From Mycobacterium sp. GA-0227b (GTDB lineage: Bacteria; Actinomycetota; Actinomycetes; Mycobacteriales; Mycobacteriaceae), in assembly GCF_001499855.1 (NCBI RefSeq), contig NZ_LQIK01000031.1:265017-329016 (forward strand): DNA of 64,000 bases, in the 5' to 3' direction. The notes below the pieces were generated by a model. The model worked only from the letters and a program-made list of their open reading frames with translations. It made no database searches and had not been told where the DNA came from. The translations under genes were made by a program, and so were the position numbers. Below are positions 31,495-38,676 of the stretch, one piece after another; the first letter of the stretch is position 1, and every line of letters begins with the position of its first letter.

Positions 31495-32979
31495 TCAGGC
31501 CGGTGTCGTGACCGCGTAGGCGTCGCGCGCTACCACGACGTAGTCGTCGCGCCGGAAGTCCCGCATCTGTCGAAGATACTGGGTGGCGAAGCCCGGGTAC
31601 ATCGACGCGTTGAACCCGTCGGCGGTCAGGTACCAACTGCGGCAACCCGACATCCAGGTGGTCTTGGTCAGCCGCTTCTGGATCTGCTCGTTGTAGCGCC
31701 GCTGGACGTCCTCGCGCACATCGAGATAACGAAGGCGTTCGCGGAGAATGGTGGTGATCGCCCGCACGGTGTAGTCGAGTTGGCCCTCGACGTAGACCAG
31801 AAGCGAGTTGTGGCCCGGGCCGGAGTTCGGACCCGTCATGAAGAACAGGTTGGGGTAGCCGTGGGCGTTGACGCTCTTGTAGGCCTGTGCGCCGCCGGCC
31901 CAGTCCTCGCTCAGCTTGCGGCCACCGACACCGGTCACCGGAAACGGCGGTCCGGTCAGATGAACGTCGTAACCGGTGGCGAAAACCACGCAGTCCAAGT
32001 GGTGTTCGACGCCGTCGCTGGTACGGATGCCGACCGGGCTCATGGTCGCGATCGGCCAGTCGATGAGCTTGCAATTGTCCCGTTGCAGCGCCGGATAGTA
32101 GTCACTGGACATCAACATCCGCTTGCAGCCCGGCGTGAAGTCGGGGGTGAGCTGGCGGCGCAGCCATGGATCCTTGACCTGTAACCGTAAGTGCGCCTTG
32201 CCCAGCCGGGCAACCAGCCCAGTGAGCGGGGTGTCCCACACCAGCGCGGTCGCGGTGAGTTCGTGACCCCAGAACAACGCCTGCCGCGCGACCTCCTGCG
32301 CTGCAGGAACTTTCGCGAACAAGGTCTGCGCGGCAGCCGGTGTGGCGATGTCCAGTCGGGGCAGCACCCAGCCCGGCGTGCGCTGGAAGACCTTGACGAA
32401 GTCGGCTCGCTTCACCAGTTCGGGCACAATCTGCACCGCGCTGGCGCCCGTACCGACGACGGCCACCCGCTTGCCGGCGAAGTCGTAGTCGTGGTCCCAC
32501 CGCGCGCTGTGGATCTTGTGACCCCGGTAGGTGTCGAGGCCGCGGATGTCGGGCCACTTGTGGTCGGGCAGCGGCCCGGATGCCATGACGACGGTGCGCG
32601 CCCGAAAGCGTTTACGTCCCTTGGCTTTCACCGTCCACACACCATCGGCCTCATCGAAGTGCAGGCCGCTCACCTCAACACCGAACCTGATGCGCTGGCG
32701 AAGACCGAAATCGTCAACCATGTCCTCGATGTGCGCGCGGATCTCCTCGCCCGGCGAGTAGGACCGAGTCCAGTTCGGATTCCTGGCGAACGAGAATGAG
32801 TACAGCAGCGACGGAATGTCGCATGCCGCACCGGGATAAGTGTTGTCGCGCCAGGTGCCGCCGACCCGGTCGCCGCGTTCGAGGATGACGAAGTCCTGCA
32901 CACCCGCCTCGGAGAGCTTGATCGCCGCGCCGATGCCGGTGAACCCGGCGCCGACGATCAGCGTGTCGTGGACCTCCAT
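31495..32979 (-). CDS. Flavin-containing Baeyer-Villiger-type monooxygenase
   Basis: The 494-residue protein has two Rossmann motifs: V-G-A-G-F-T-G-I-G-A-A at about residues 9-19 for FAD, and V-G-T-G-A-S-A-V-Q at about 176-184 for NADPH. Between them is the Baeyer-Villiger fingerprint in variant form, Y-R-G-H-K-I-H-S-A-R-W. The G-G-T-W-R-D-N-T-Y-P-G-A-A-C-D segment is typical of the EthA/MymA-like mycobacterial group. Such enzymes insert oxygen next to ketones or oxidise sulfur in thioamide drugs. It is transcribed with a diiron-like protein and an SDR, which could supply the ketone substrate. Confidence 0.9.
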   Translation of the reverse strand: MEVHDTLIVGAGFTGIGAAIKLSEAGVQDFVILERGDRVGGTWRDNTYPGAACDIPSLLYSFSFARNPNWTRSYSPGEEIRAHIEDMVDDFGLRQRIRFGVEVSGLHFDEADGVWTVKAKGRKRFRARTVVMASGPLPDHKWPDIRGLDTYRGHKIHSARWDHDYDFAGKRVAVVGTGASAVQIVPELVKRADFVKVFQRTPGWVLPRLDIATPAAAQTLFAKVPAAQEVARQALFWGHELTATALVWDTPLTGLVARLGKAHLRLQVKDPWLRRQLTPDFTPGCKRMLMSSDYYPALQRDNCKLIDWPIATMSPVGIRTSDGVEHHLDCVVFATGYDVHLTGPPFPVTGVGGRKLSEDWAGGAQAYKSVNAHGYPNLFFMTGPNSGPGHNSLLVYVEGQLDYTVRAITTILRERLRYLDVREDVQRRYNEQIQKRLTKTTWMSGCRSWYLTADGFNASMYPGFATQYLRQMRDFRRDDYVVVARDAYAVTTPA

Positions 32980-32980
32980 G

Positions 32981-33913
32981 TCAGGCCGCCGGCTCGTGGG
33001 TGACCTCTTTGACCCAGCTCGGCACCGACGGCAGCAACGGCCTCGGGTACCGGTCGGACAGCCACACCATGGAGTTGGCGAGGAGGTGGTAGGGGTGGCG
33101 CGGGTTGGTGACGACGCCGGCGTAGCGCCGCAGGAAGCGGTATGTCGGCACCCGGTTGGTGTACTCGCCGCGATCGCCCAGTTCCTTGAACCTCTTCACC
33201 GCCCGGTACAGCCGCTCCGGCTCCATACCCATGGCGACGATCTCGTTGCGGATCCTGTTGATCAACGGTGCACCCATGACCGCGCCGATGATCAGCCCCG
33301 GAGTGGCGTTGTGGCCGACGAAGTCGATCAGCAACCGCCGGATCCTGGCATGGCCGATCATGTCGAGCACCTCGAAATCGACCACGAGGTGCCGGGACTC
33401 GTCGTTGTTGATCTTCTCGAACACCCGGTGGCACACGGGGTCGTGCACCTCGTCGAGCAGGAACTTCAGCAGCGCGCCGTCGAGGGCGACCTCGAGCATC
33501 GGAATGACCGTGCCGAGCAGCGACAGCGGCATGTCGTCGGCCCACCGGTCCAGCCAGTCGATAGCCAGCCGGATGTTGACATTGGGCTCGGGGACCTCAC
33601 CGTCTTCGAGCATTCCCCACCGCTTCATCAGCGCCAGTTCGGCGTTGGCGTGCCGTTGCTCCTCGGCATGGAAGTAGCGGTAGATCTCCGCGATCGTCGG
33701 CGTCGGCGCCTTCTTGGCCAGCGCCGCGAACCCGCGTGCCCCGATGTTCTCGATCCAGCACAGGTCGGCCATGAAGGCCTTCAACTTCGGGCGCTGCTCG
33801 TCGGTGACCAACTCGGCGCCAGGAGCGTCCCAGTCGATGTCGGCCAACGCCCACTGCCGGTCTTTGATCTTGGCCAGCATCGCGTCCATGTCGATCTTGG
33901 TCTTGGGGGTCAT
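32981..33913 (-). CDS. Ferritin-like diiron protein (predicted metal-dependent hydrolase family)
   Basis: The 310-residue protein is helical, with two carboxylate/His motifs expected of a four-helix diiron site. The first is W-I-E-N-I-G with F-H-A-E-E-Q-R-H-A-N-A-E (about residues 53-92). The second has L-E-V-A-L-D and N-N-D-E-S-R-H-L-V (about 139-175). The family has been annotated as metal-dependent hydrolase, but the ligand pattern also fits oxygen-activating diiron enzymes. It sits two bases from the monooxygenase gene and ten from the SDR gene on the same strand. The substrate is unknown. Confidence 0.75.
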   Translation of the reverse strand: MTPKTKIDMDAMLAKIKDRQWALADIDWDAPGAELVTDEQRPKLKAFMADLCWIENIGARGFAALAKKAPTPTIAEIYRYFHAEEQRHANAELALMKRWGMLEDGEVPEPNVNIRLAIDWLDRWADDMPLSLLGTVIPMLEVALDGALLKFLLDEVHDPVCHRVFEKINNDESRHLVVDFEVLDMIGHARIRRLLIDFVGHNATPGLIIGAVMGAPLINRIRNEIVAMGMEPERLYRAVKRFKELGDRGEYTNRVPTYRFLRRYAGVVTNPRHPYHLLANSMVWLSDRYPRPLLPSVPSWVKEVTHEPAA

Positions 33914-33923
33914 CGGGAACCTC

Positions 33924-34745
33924 CTAGGTGGTGACGCGGTTGGTGAGCCCGACGGCGCGGGTGTACGCCGTCGGCGTGAATCTTTTGATGCCCCAGCCGA
34001 TTCGGGCGTCGAGCTGCGGCATGCAGTACAGGCGGCCGCGGTCGAGGGTGTCCAGGCAGGTGCGCGCCACCCGGCTCGGCGAGAAGCCGGTCCAGCGCAT
34101 CAGCCGGTCGGCCAACTGGGTGGACCTGGCCGAGATACGGCCGGACTGGACGATGTTGGTTTTGACGAAAGTCGGGCACAGCGCCGTGACGTGCACGCCG
34201 GTGCCGCTCAGCTCGGCGGCCAGGGTCTCCGACAGCGACAGCACCCCCGCCTTGCTGACGTTGTAGGCGGCCATCCCCGGGGCCGCGCCGAACGCCGCGG
34301 CCGAGGCGACGTTGATGATGCCGCCGTAACCAGCGTCGCGCAGAATCGGCGCGAACACGTGACAGCCGTTTATCGGACCCCACAGGTTGATGTCGAGCAC
34401 CCAGCGCCAGTCGTCGAGGCTCACCTCGCCGATCGGTAGCCCGCCGGCGCCGACGCCGGCGTTGTTGATCACCACGGTGGGCGGACCGTCGAACCAGGAT
34501 TGCGCCTCGTCGGCCAGCGCGGTGACATCCTCGATGCGGGTGACGTCGCAACGCATCGATATCGCCTGGCCGCCATCGTCTTTGATCGCGTCTGCCGTTG
34601 TGCGGGCGGCGTTTTCGTCGATATCGCTGCACACCACCCGGCCACCGCGGTTGGCGAGTTCGATGGCGAAGGCGGCGCCGATGCCGCTGCCGGCGCCGGT
34701 GATGACGGCCGCGGCGTCGCGGCTTCGCTTGCGTCCGAAGATCAT
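33924..34745 (-). CDS. Short-chain dehydrogenase/reductase
   Basis: The 273-residue SDR is complete. The cofactor loop is T-G-A-G-S-G-I-G at about residues 16-23, with D-I-D following (S-D-I-D points to NAD rather than NADP). N-N-A-G-V-G is at about 93, Ser sits in N-V-A-S-A-A-A, and the catalytic Y-N-V-S-K is near residue 156. ATG 34745 is chosen; the frame is open to 34910, but that extension would run through a likely operator. It is the first gene of the SDR-diiron-monooxygenase-MerR operon and probably oxidises an alcohol to the ketone used by the monooxygenase. Confidence 0.87.
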   Translation of the reverse strand: MIFGRKRSRDAAAVITGAGSGIGAAFAIELANRGGRVVCSDIDENAARTTADAIKDDGGQAISMRCDVTRIEDVTALADEAQSWFDGPPTVVINNAGVGAGGLPIGEVSLDDWRWVLDINLWGPINGCHVFAPILRDAGYGGIINVASAAAFGAAPGMAAYNVSKAGVLSLSETLAAELSGTGVHVTALCPTFVKTNIVQSGRISARSTQLADRLMRWTGFSPSRVARTCLDTLDRGRLYCMPQLDARIGWGIKRFTPTAYTRAVGLTNRVTT

Positions 34746-34806
34746 CGCGTCACCCACGCAAGCACCGGCGCATCGTTGAGCACCGTCGAAGTACACCACC
34801 GATTGG

Positions 34807-34824
34807 TGACATTTGTCAATGTCA
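34807..34824. promoter_or_regulatory. Operator TGACATTTGTCA plus half-site, upstream of the SDR operon
   Basis: TGACA-TT-TGTCA (34807-34818) is followed by ATGTCA, so arms TGACAT/ATGTCA also span 34807-34824. It lies 62-79 bases before the SDR start. The core GACATTTGTC is the same as in the TetR/amine-oxidase operator at 54925-54934. Confidence 0.5.
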
Positions 34825-34855
34825 TCAATTACTGATGTCGGCGACCGCAGCCGGG

Positions 34856-34920
34856 CACCTTCGTCGGCGAGCGACCAGGGCCACCTTCGTCGGCGTGCTG
34901 TGCCGGCCACCTTCGTCGGC
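34856..34920 (+). repeat. Three iteron-like repeats, 26-base period
   Basis: CACCTTCGTCGGC occurs exactly at 34856-34868, 34882-34894 and 34908-34920. The spacing is a constant 26 bases, about two and a half helical turns, while the intervening bases differ. It lies between the SDR operator and the imuA' LexA box. Confidence 0.75.
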
Positions 34921-34926
34921 CAGCAG

Positions 34927-34979
34927 TCGCAAGGTGCTCGCTTTCGACGCGGTTTCGGGGCAGTTTGCGTCTGGTCGCC
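34927..34979 (+). repeat. Right copy of the 53-bp imperfect direct repeat
   Basis: This pairs with 30541-30593. It contains TTTCGGGGCAGTT (34953-34965), then GTCTG and TCGCC at the same offsets as the left copy. Confidence 0.6.
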
Positions 34980-35029
34980 GGAAGAAGTCCGCTTGACGCT
35001 TGTCGGTGGGTGGGTGTTTACTCGGCGTA

Positions 35030-35045
35030 TCGAACATACATTCGA
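35030..35045. promoter_or_regulatory. LexA (SOS) box upstream of imuA'
   Basis: TCGAACATACATTCGA differs from the mycobacterial SOS consensus TCGAAC-N4-GTTCGA at one base. It lies 37 bases before the imuA' GTG, so LexA should repress the imuA'-imuB operon until DNA damage. Confidence 0.88.
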
Positions 35046-35081
35046 AAAACTTGTGAGTCAGGCGATGCAGGAGGTGCTGAT

Positions 35082-35765
35082 GTGACAGCTGTCGTCAGCC
35101 TGGATCGGCGCCAGCTTACCCGCGCTGAACAGGTAGAACACCTGCGTCGCAAGATGGCGGCGGTCTCCAGCAAGGTCGGTGCCGGCCGACGCGGCGCGGC
35201 TCCCTCGGCCGATCAGCTTCCGGCCTCGGAAACTTTGCTGCCGATGCCTGAAACCCTCGCCGAACTGTCCTCCGCGCCGTTGCCGCGCGGCACCGTGGCA
35301 GTGGTGACCGGGGCCCGGTCGCTGCTGCTGAGCATGGTGGCGGCGGTGACGGCGGACGGCGGGCATGCCGCGATCGTCGGCCAACCCGACGTCGGTCTGC
35401 TGGCGGCCGTGGAGATGGGTGCCGACCTGAGCAGGATCGCGGTCGTCCCCGAACCCGGGGCCGATCCGGTCGAGGTCGCCGCGGTGCTGATGGACGGTAT
35501 GGATTTGGTTGTGCTCGGCCTGCGCGGGCGATCCGTGCCGGCAAGTCGTGCGCGGGCGGTGGTGGCCAGGGCGCGGCAGAGGGGATGCACCCTGCTGGTC
35601 ACCGGCGGCGACTGGCAGGGAGCGTCGGCCCGACTGGAGGCCAGGGTGTGCGGCTACGAGATCACGGGTCAGGGGCGCCCGGGGTTCGGCCGCATCAGCC
35701 GGGTGCGACTGGCCATGCGGGCCGGGGGACGGGCCTTCGGTTCCGGGCGTGCAGTGGGCGGATGA
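35082..35765 (+). CDS. imuA': ImuA', mutasome accessory protein
   Basis: The 227-residue protein is the RecA-fold-like partner of ImuB in mycobacterial damage-induced mutagenesis; it is needed for DnaE2-dependent translesion synthesis and may interact with RecA. It shows G-T-V-A-V-V-T-G-A-R-S-L-L-L-S with no intact Walker A lysine, and E-M-G-A-D-L-S-R-I-A-V-V-P near the centre. GTG 35082 has GCAGGAGG upstream and sits under the SOS box. Its stop is immediately followed by the imuB GTG, with no gap. The open frame upstream from 34965 crosses the SOS box and is rejected. Confidence 0.9.
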   Translation: MTAVVSLDRRQLTRAEQVEHLRRKMAAVSSKVGAGRRGAAPSADQLPASETLLPMPETLAELSSAPLPRGTVAVVTGARSLLLSMVAAVTADGGHAAIVGQPDVGLLAAVEMGADLSRIAVVPEPGADPVEVAAVLMDGMDLVVLGLRGRSVPASRARAVVARARQRGCTLLVTGGDWQGASARLEARVCGYEITGQGRPGFGRISRVRLAMRAGGRAFGSGRAVGG

Positions 35766-37358
35766 GTGTCCACGCGCGTTCTCGCCATCTGGTGCATGGA
35801 CTGGCCGGCCGTCGCCGCGGCGGCAGCGGCGGACCTGCCGTCGACCGCACCGATCGCGGTGACGCTGGCCAACCGGGTCATCGCCTGTTCGGCATCGGCC
35901 CGATCGGCCGGTGTGCGGCGGGGACTGCGCCGGCGGGAAGCGCAGGCGCGGTGCCCTGAACTGCACGTGGCCACCGCCGACCCGGCGCGCGATGCCCGCC
36001 ATTTCGAAGGCGTGACACTCGCGGTGGACGACCTGGTGCCGCGGGCAGAGGTGTTGCGGCCGGGTCTGCTGGTACTGCCGGTCCGGGGTGCCGCCCGCTA
36101 CTTCGGGTCCGAACAAGCCGCCGCTGAGCGGTTGGTCGACGCAGTGGCCGCTGCGGGTGCCGAATGCCAGGTAGGTGTCGCCGACCAGTTGCCCACCGCT
36201 GTGTTCGCCGCGCGGGCGGGGCGGATCGTCGAGCCCGGGCAGGATGCGTCGTTCCTGTCGGCGCTGTCGATCCGTCAACTGGCCACCGAGCCCAGCCTGG
36301 CCGCGCCGGGGCGGGAAGACTTGGCAGACCTGCTGTGGCGCATGGGGATTCGCAACATCGGACAGTTCGCCGCACTGTCCCGCAGCGATGTCGCTTCGCG
36401 GTTCGGTGCCGACGCGGTGGCCGCGCACCAGTTCGCCCGCGGCGAGCCCACCCGGGGTCCGTCGGGACGCGAACCCGAACCGGAACTCGACGCCGTCATG
36501 GACTGTGACCCGCCCATCGACCGGGTGGACGCCGCGGCCTTCGCCGGGCGCTCGCTGGCATCTGAGCTGCACCGTGGCTTGGCGGCGTCCGGGGTGGGCT
36601 GCACCCGCCTGGCCATCCACGCCATCACGGCCAACGGCGAAGAGCTGGAACGGGTTTGGCGCTGCGCCGAACCACTGACCGAGGACGCCACCGCCGACCG
36701 GGTGCGCTGGCAACTCGACGGATGGCTGAACAGGCGCAACCCCAACGACCGGCCCACCGCGCCGATCACGGTGATCCGGTTGCGTCCCGTGGAGGTGGTG
36801 TCGGCCGAAGCGCTGCAGCTGCCGCTGTGGGGTGGCGTTGGAGAAGAGGATCGGCTGCGTGCCCGTCGCGCGCTGGTGCGAGTGCAGGGTCTGCTCGGAC
36901 CGGAGGCGGTGCAGGTGCCGGTGCTCAGCGGTGGTCGGGGGCCCGCCGAACGCATCACGCTCACCCCGCTGGGGGATGAGCCCGTACCGCGGGCCGACCC
37001 TCGTCAGCCGTGGCCGGGCCGACTGCCCGACCCGTCGCCGACCGTGTTGCTCGACGACCCGGTCGAGTTGTTCGACGTCGAGGGCCGTCCGGTGCGGGTG
37101 ACCGCCCGCGGCCTGTTCTCCACTGATCCGGCACGGCTGGCCGCACCCGGCAAGGTGGTCAAGGCCGGCAGGTTGGCCTGGTGGGCCGGGCCGTGGCCGG
37201 TCGACGAGCGGTGGTGGGATCCCGAACAAGACCGGGCCGGCCGCACCGCACGCGCGCAGGTCCTGCTCGACGCGTCCGCCCGCGACGCCCAGCCGGGGCA
37301 GGCCCTGCTGCTGTGTTACCGGCAGCGACGGTGGTACGTCGAAGGGATTTATGAGTGA
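35766..37358 (+). CDS. imuB: ImuB, non-catalytic Y-family polymerase adaptor
   Basis: The 530-residue protein has a Y-family polymerase fold (R-V-L-A-I-W-C-M-D-W-P at the start) but lacks the S-x-D-E catalytic block. The equivalent place reads E-V-L-R-P-G-L-L-V-L, so it should not polymerise. A beta-clamp binding motif, Q-L-P-L-W-G, lies near residue 351, consistent with its role of bridging ImuA', DnaE2 and the sliding clamp. The C-terminal region that binds partners is complete. It follows imuA' directly and shares its SOS control; its stop overlaps the next gene by GTGA. Confidence 0.93.
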   Translation: MSTRVLAIWCMDWPAVAAAAAADLPSTAPIAVTLANRVIACSASARSAGVRRGLRRREAQARCPELHVATADPARDARHFEGVTLAVDDLVPRAEVLRPGLLVLPVRGAARYFGSEQAAAERLVDAVAAAGAECQVGVADQLPTAVFAARAGRIVEPGQDASFLSALSIRQLATEPSLAAPGREDLADLLWRMGIRNIGQFAALSRSDVASRFGADAVAAHQFARGEPTRGPSGREPEPELDAVMDCDPPIDRVDAAAFAGRSLASELHRGLAASGVGCTRLAIHAITANGEELERVWRCAEPLTEDATADRVRWQLDGWLNRRNPNDRPTAPITVIRLRPVEVVSAEALQLPLWGGVGEEDRLRARRALVRVQGLLGPEAVQVPVLSGGRGPAERITLTPLGDEPVPRADPRQPWPGRLPDPSPTVLLDDPVELFDVEGRPVRVTARGLFSTDPARLAAPGKVVKAGRLAWWAGPWPVDERWWDPEQDRAGRTARAQVLLDASARDAQPGQALLLCYRQRRWYVEGIYE

Positions 37359-37618
37359 CACCGGCACCACCGGGTACCCGCACACCGATGACCGCCATAC
37401 CGCCAGACCCCGACCCACCCGACACGCCGGACCTCGAGCCCGGTGGTGGGGTGCCGCCCGGCTCGACGCCGCCCGACTCCGACCAGACCTCGGGCGTGGG
37501 CGCGGTGGAATCGCGGCCGCGGCATCGGTGGACGCCGACGGCCGTCGCAAGCGTCATCGCGGTCGCGCTCTTCGTGCTGTTGTTCCTGGCCGCCGCGGTG
37601 TGGCTGATCGTCGGTTAA
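37355..37618 (+). CDS. DUF6480-like small membrane protein
   Basis: The 87-residue protein has an N-terminal segment D-P-D-P-P-D-T-P-D-L-E-P-G-G-G-V-P-P-G, diagnostic of the actinobacterial DUF6480 family, followed by one membrane helix at about residues 63-86. GTG 37355 overlaps the imuB stop; ATG 37388, just before the conserved part, is an alternative. The position makes it the third gene under the imuA' SOS box. It overlaps the convergent iunH end by four bases. The function is unknown. Confidence 0.75.
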   Translation: MTPAPPGTRTPMTAIPPDPDPPDTPDLEPGGGVPPGSTPPDSDQTSGVGAVESRPRHRWTPTAVASVIAVALFVLLFLAAAVWLIVG

Positions 37619-38652
37619 ACCAGGCGCCGCGCAAACGCGCCGACGCGGGCGATGAAGCGGTCGAAGAACGCGCCCGGATCGACGTCAACGCCGATGAGCG
37701 CGTTCGGTTTCCGGCCCCACCGGTTGCTCCAGTCAGCGATGGTCATGCCGCGGGTCAGCGTGCCCGTCAACTCGACGTCGACGGTGGTCGCCCCGCACGT
37801 GACGAGGTCGGGGTCCAGCGCCACCGCCGCGGCCAACGGGTCGTGCAGATGCGCCAGATAGCCCTCGCCCTGGTCGAAATGAAACTCGAAGTAGAACCGC
37901 ATCGCGTCCTCGAGCACCGCGATCAGCGGGTTGGCCGTCGCCGACCGGGTGCCGCGGTCATCGGACACGCTCATCGCCACCGGCGTCGCGCCGGCCTCCG
38001 CCGCCAGCCGGTTCAGCAGGGCGGGTGTCATCGCGATGTGCTCGGTCAGGTTCAGCCCCAACACAATCGGCAGATGTGTGGGCTCTCCGCCGCCCCACGC
38101 CGCGTTCCATCCCGTGAACACCTCGGCCGCGGCTTCCGGGTCCACGCTGATGTTCCATTCCGCCACCGGGGTGGTGTTGCCCCGATAGTCGAACGCGCCA
38201 CCCATGATCACCAACCGGCGCAACAACATCGGTAGCGCGGGGTCCATGCGCAGCGCCAGTGCCAGGTTGGTGAGCGGGCCGACGGCAATCGCGACCAGTT
38301 CACCCGGATACGCACGCGCCGCGCGCACCCATGCCTCGGCGGCATCGTAGGGCGTGAGTTGCCGCTCGGTCGCCGGCAACCGGGCATACCCGAGGCCCTC
38401 GGGGCCGTGCGTGTCCTCAGCGGTGCGCAGCAGCGAGCCGATGGGCTGTTCGGATCCCTTCGAGACCGGGATGGGCGGCATCCGGCACAACTCCAGCAGG
38501 CCCAGATTGTTGCGGCATACCTGTTGTACCGCAACGTTTCCCGCGGTGGACGCGATCCCCACCACCTCGGCGTCGACGCTGGCGAACAGGTACGCCAACG
38601 CCATCGCATCGTCGACGCCGGTGTCGACATCGGCGAACACGGGCTGCGTCAC
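37615..38652 (-). CDS. iunH: Inosine-uridine-preferring nucleoside hydrolase
   Basis: The 345-residue protein hydrolyses nucleosides to ribose and free base for salvage. The calcium-binding N-terminus D-V-D-T-G-V-D-D-A-M is at residues 8-17, A-V-G-P-L-T-N-L-A near 120-130, and the substrate region H-L-H-D-P-L-A-A-A near 265-275. The classic family loop N-x-x-x-D-P-E-A-A is present as I-S-V-D-P-E-A-A. It lies convergent to the imuB operon and divides it from acrA1, the same order as in M. tuberculosis (Rv3393). Confidence 0.9.
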   Translation of the reverse strand: MTQPVFADVDTGVDDAMALAYLFASVDAEVVGIASTAGNVAVQQVCRNNLGLLELCRMPPIPVSKGSEQPIGSLLRTAEDTHGPEGLGYARLPATERQLTPYDAAEAWVRAARAYPGELVAIAVGPLTNLALALRMDPALPMLLRRLVIMGGAFDYRGNTTPVAEWNISVDPEAAAEVFTGWNAAWGGGEPTHLPIVLGLNLTEHIAMTPALLNRLAAEAGATPVAMSVSDDRGTRSATANPLIAVLEDAMRFYFEFHFDQGEGYLAHLHDPLAAAVALDPDLVTCGATTVDVELTGTLTRGMTIADWSNRWGRKPNALIGVDVDPGAFFDRFIARVGAFARRLV

Positions 38653-38676
38653 GCCGCCAACGATAGGAAACCTCGG

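Larger units (their letters stand above)
34746..35081. other. Divergent control region between the SDR operon and imuA'-imuB
   Basis: This 336-base region is packed with signals on the way to imuA'. It has the palindrome near 34807-34824 for the SDR operon, three 26-base-spaced repeats at 34856-34920, the right copy of the 53-bp direct repeat at 34927-34979, and the LexA box at 35030-35045. Frames open through it do not look coding. Confidence 0.6.

Noticed and set aside
35058..37550. 830-codon minus-strand frame across imuA'-imuB
   Set aside because: Antisense shadow of the mutasome genes; Arg/Gly/Pro-rich composition and no start signal.
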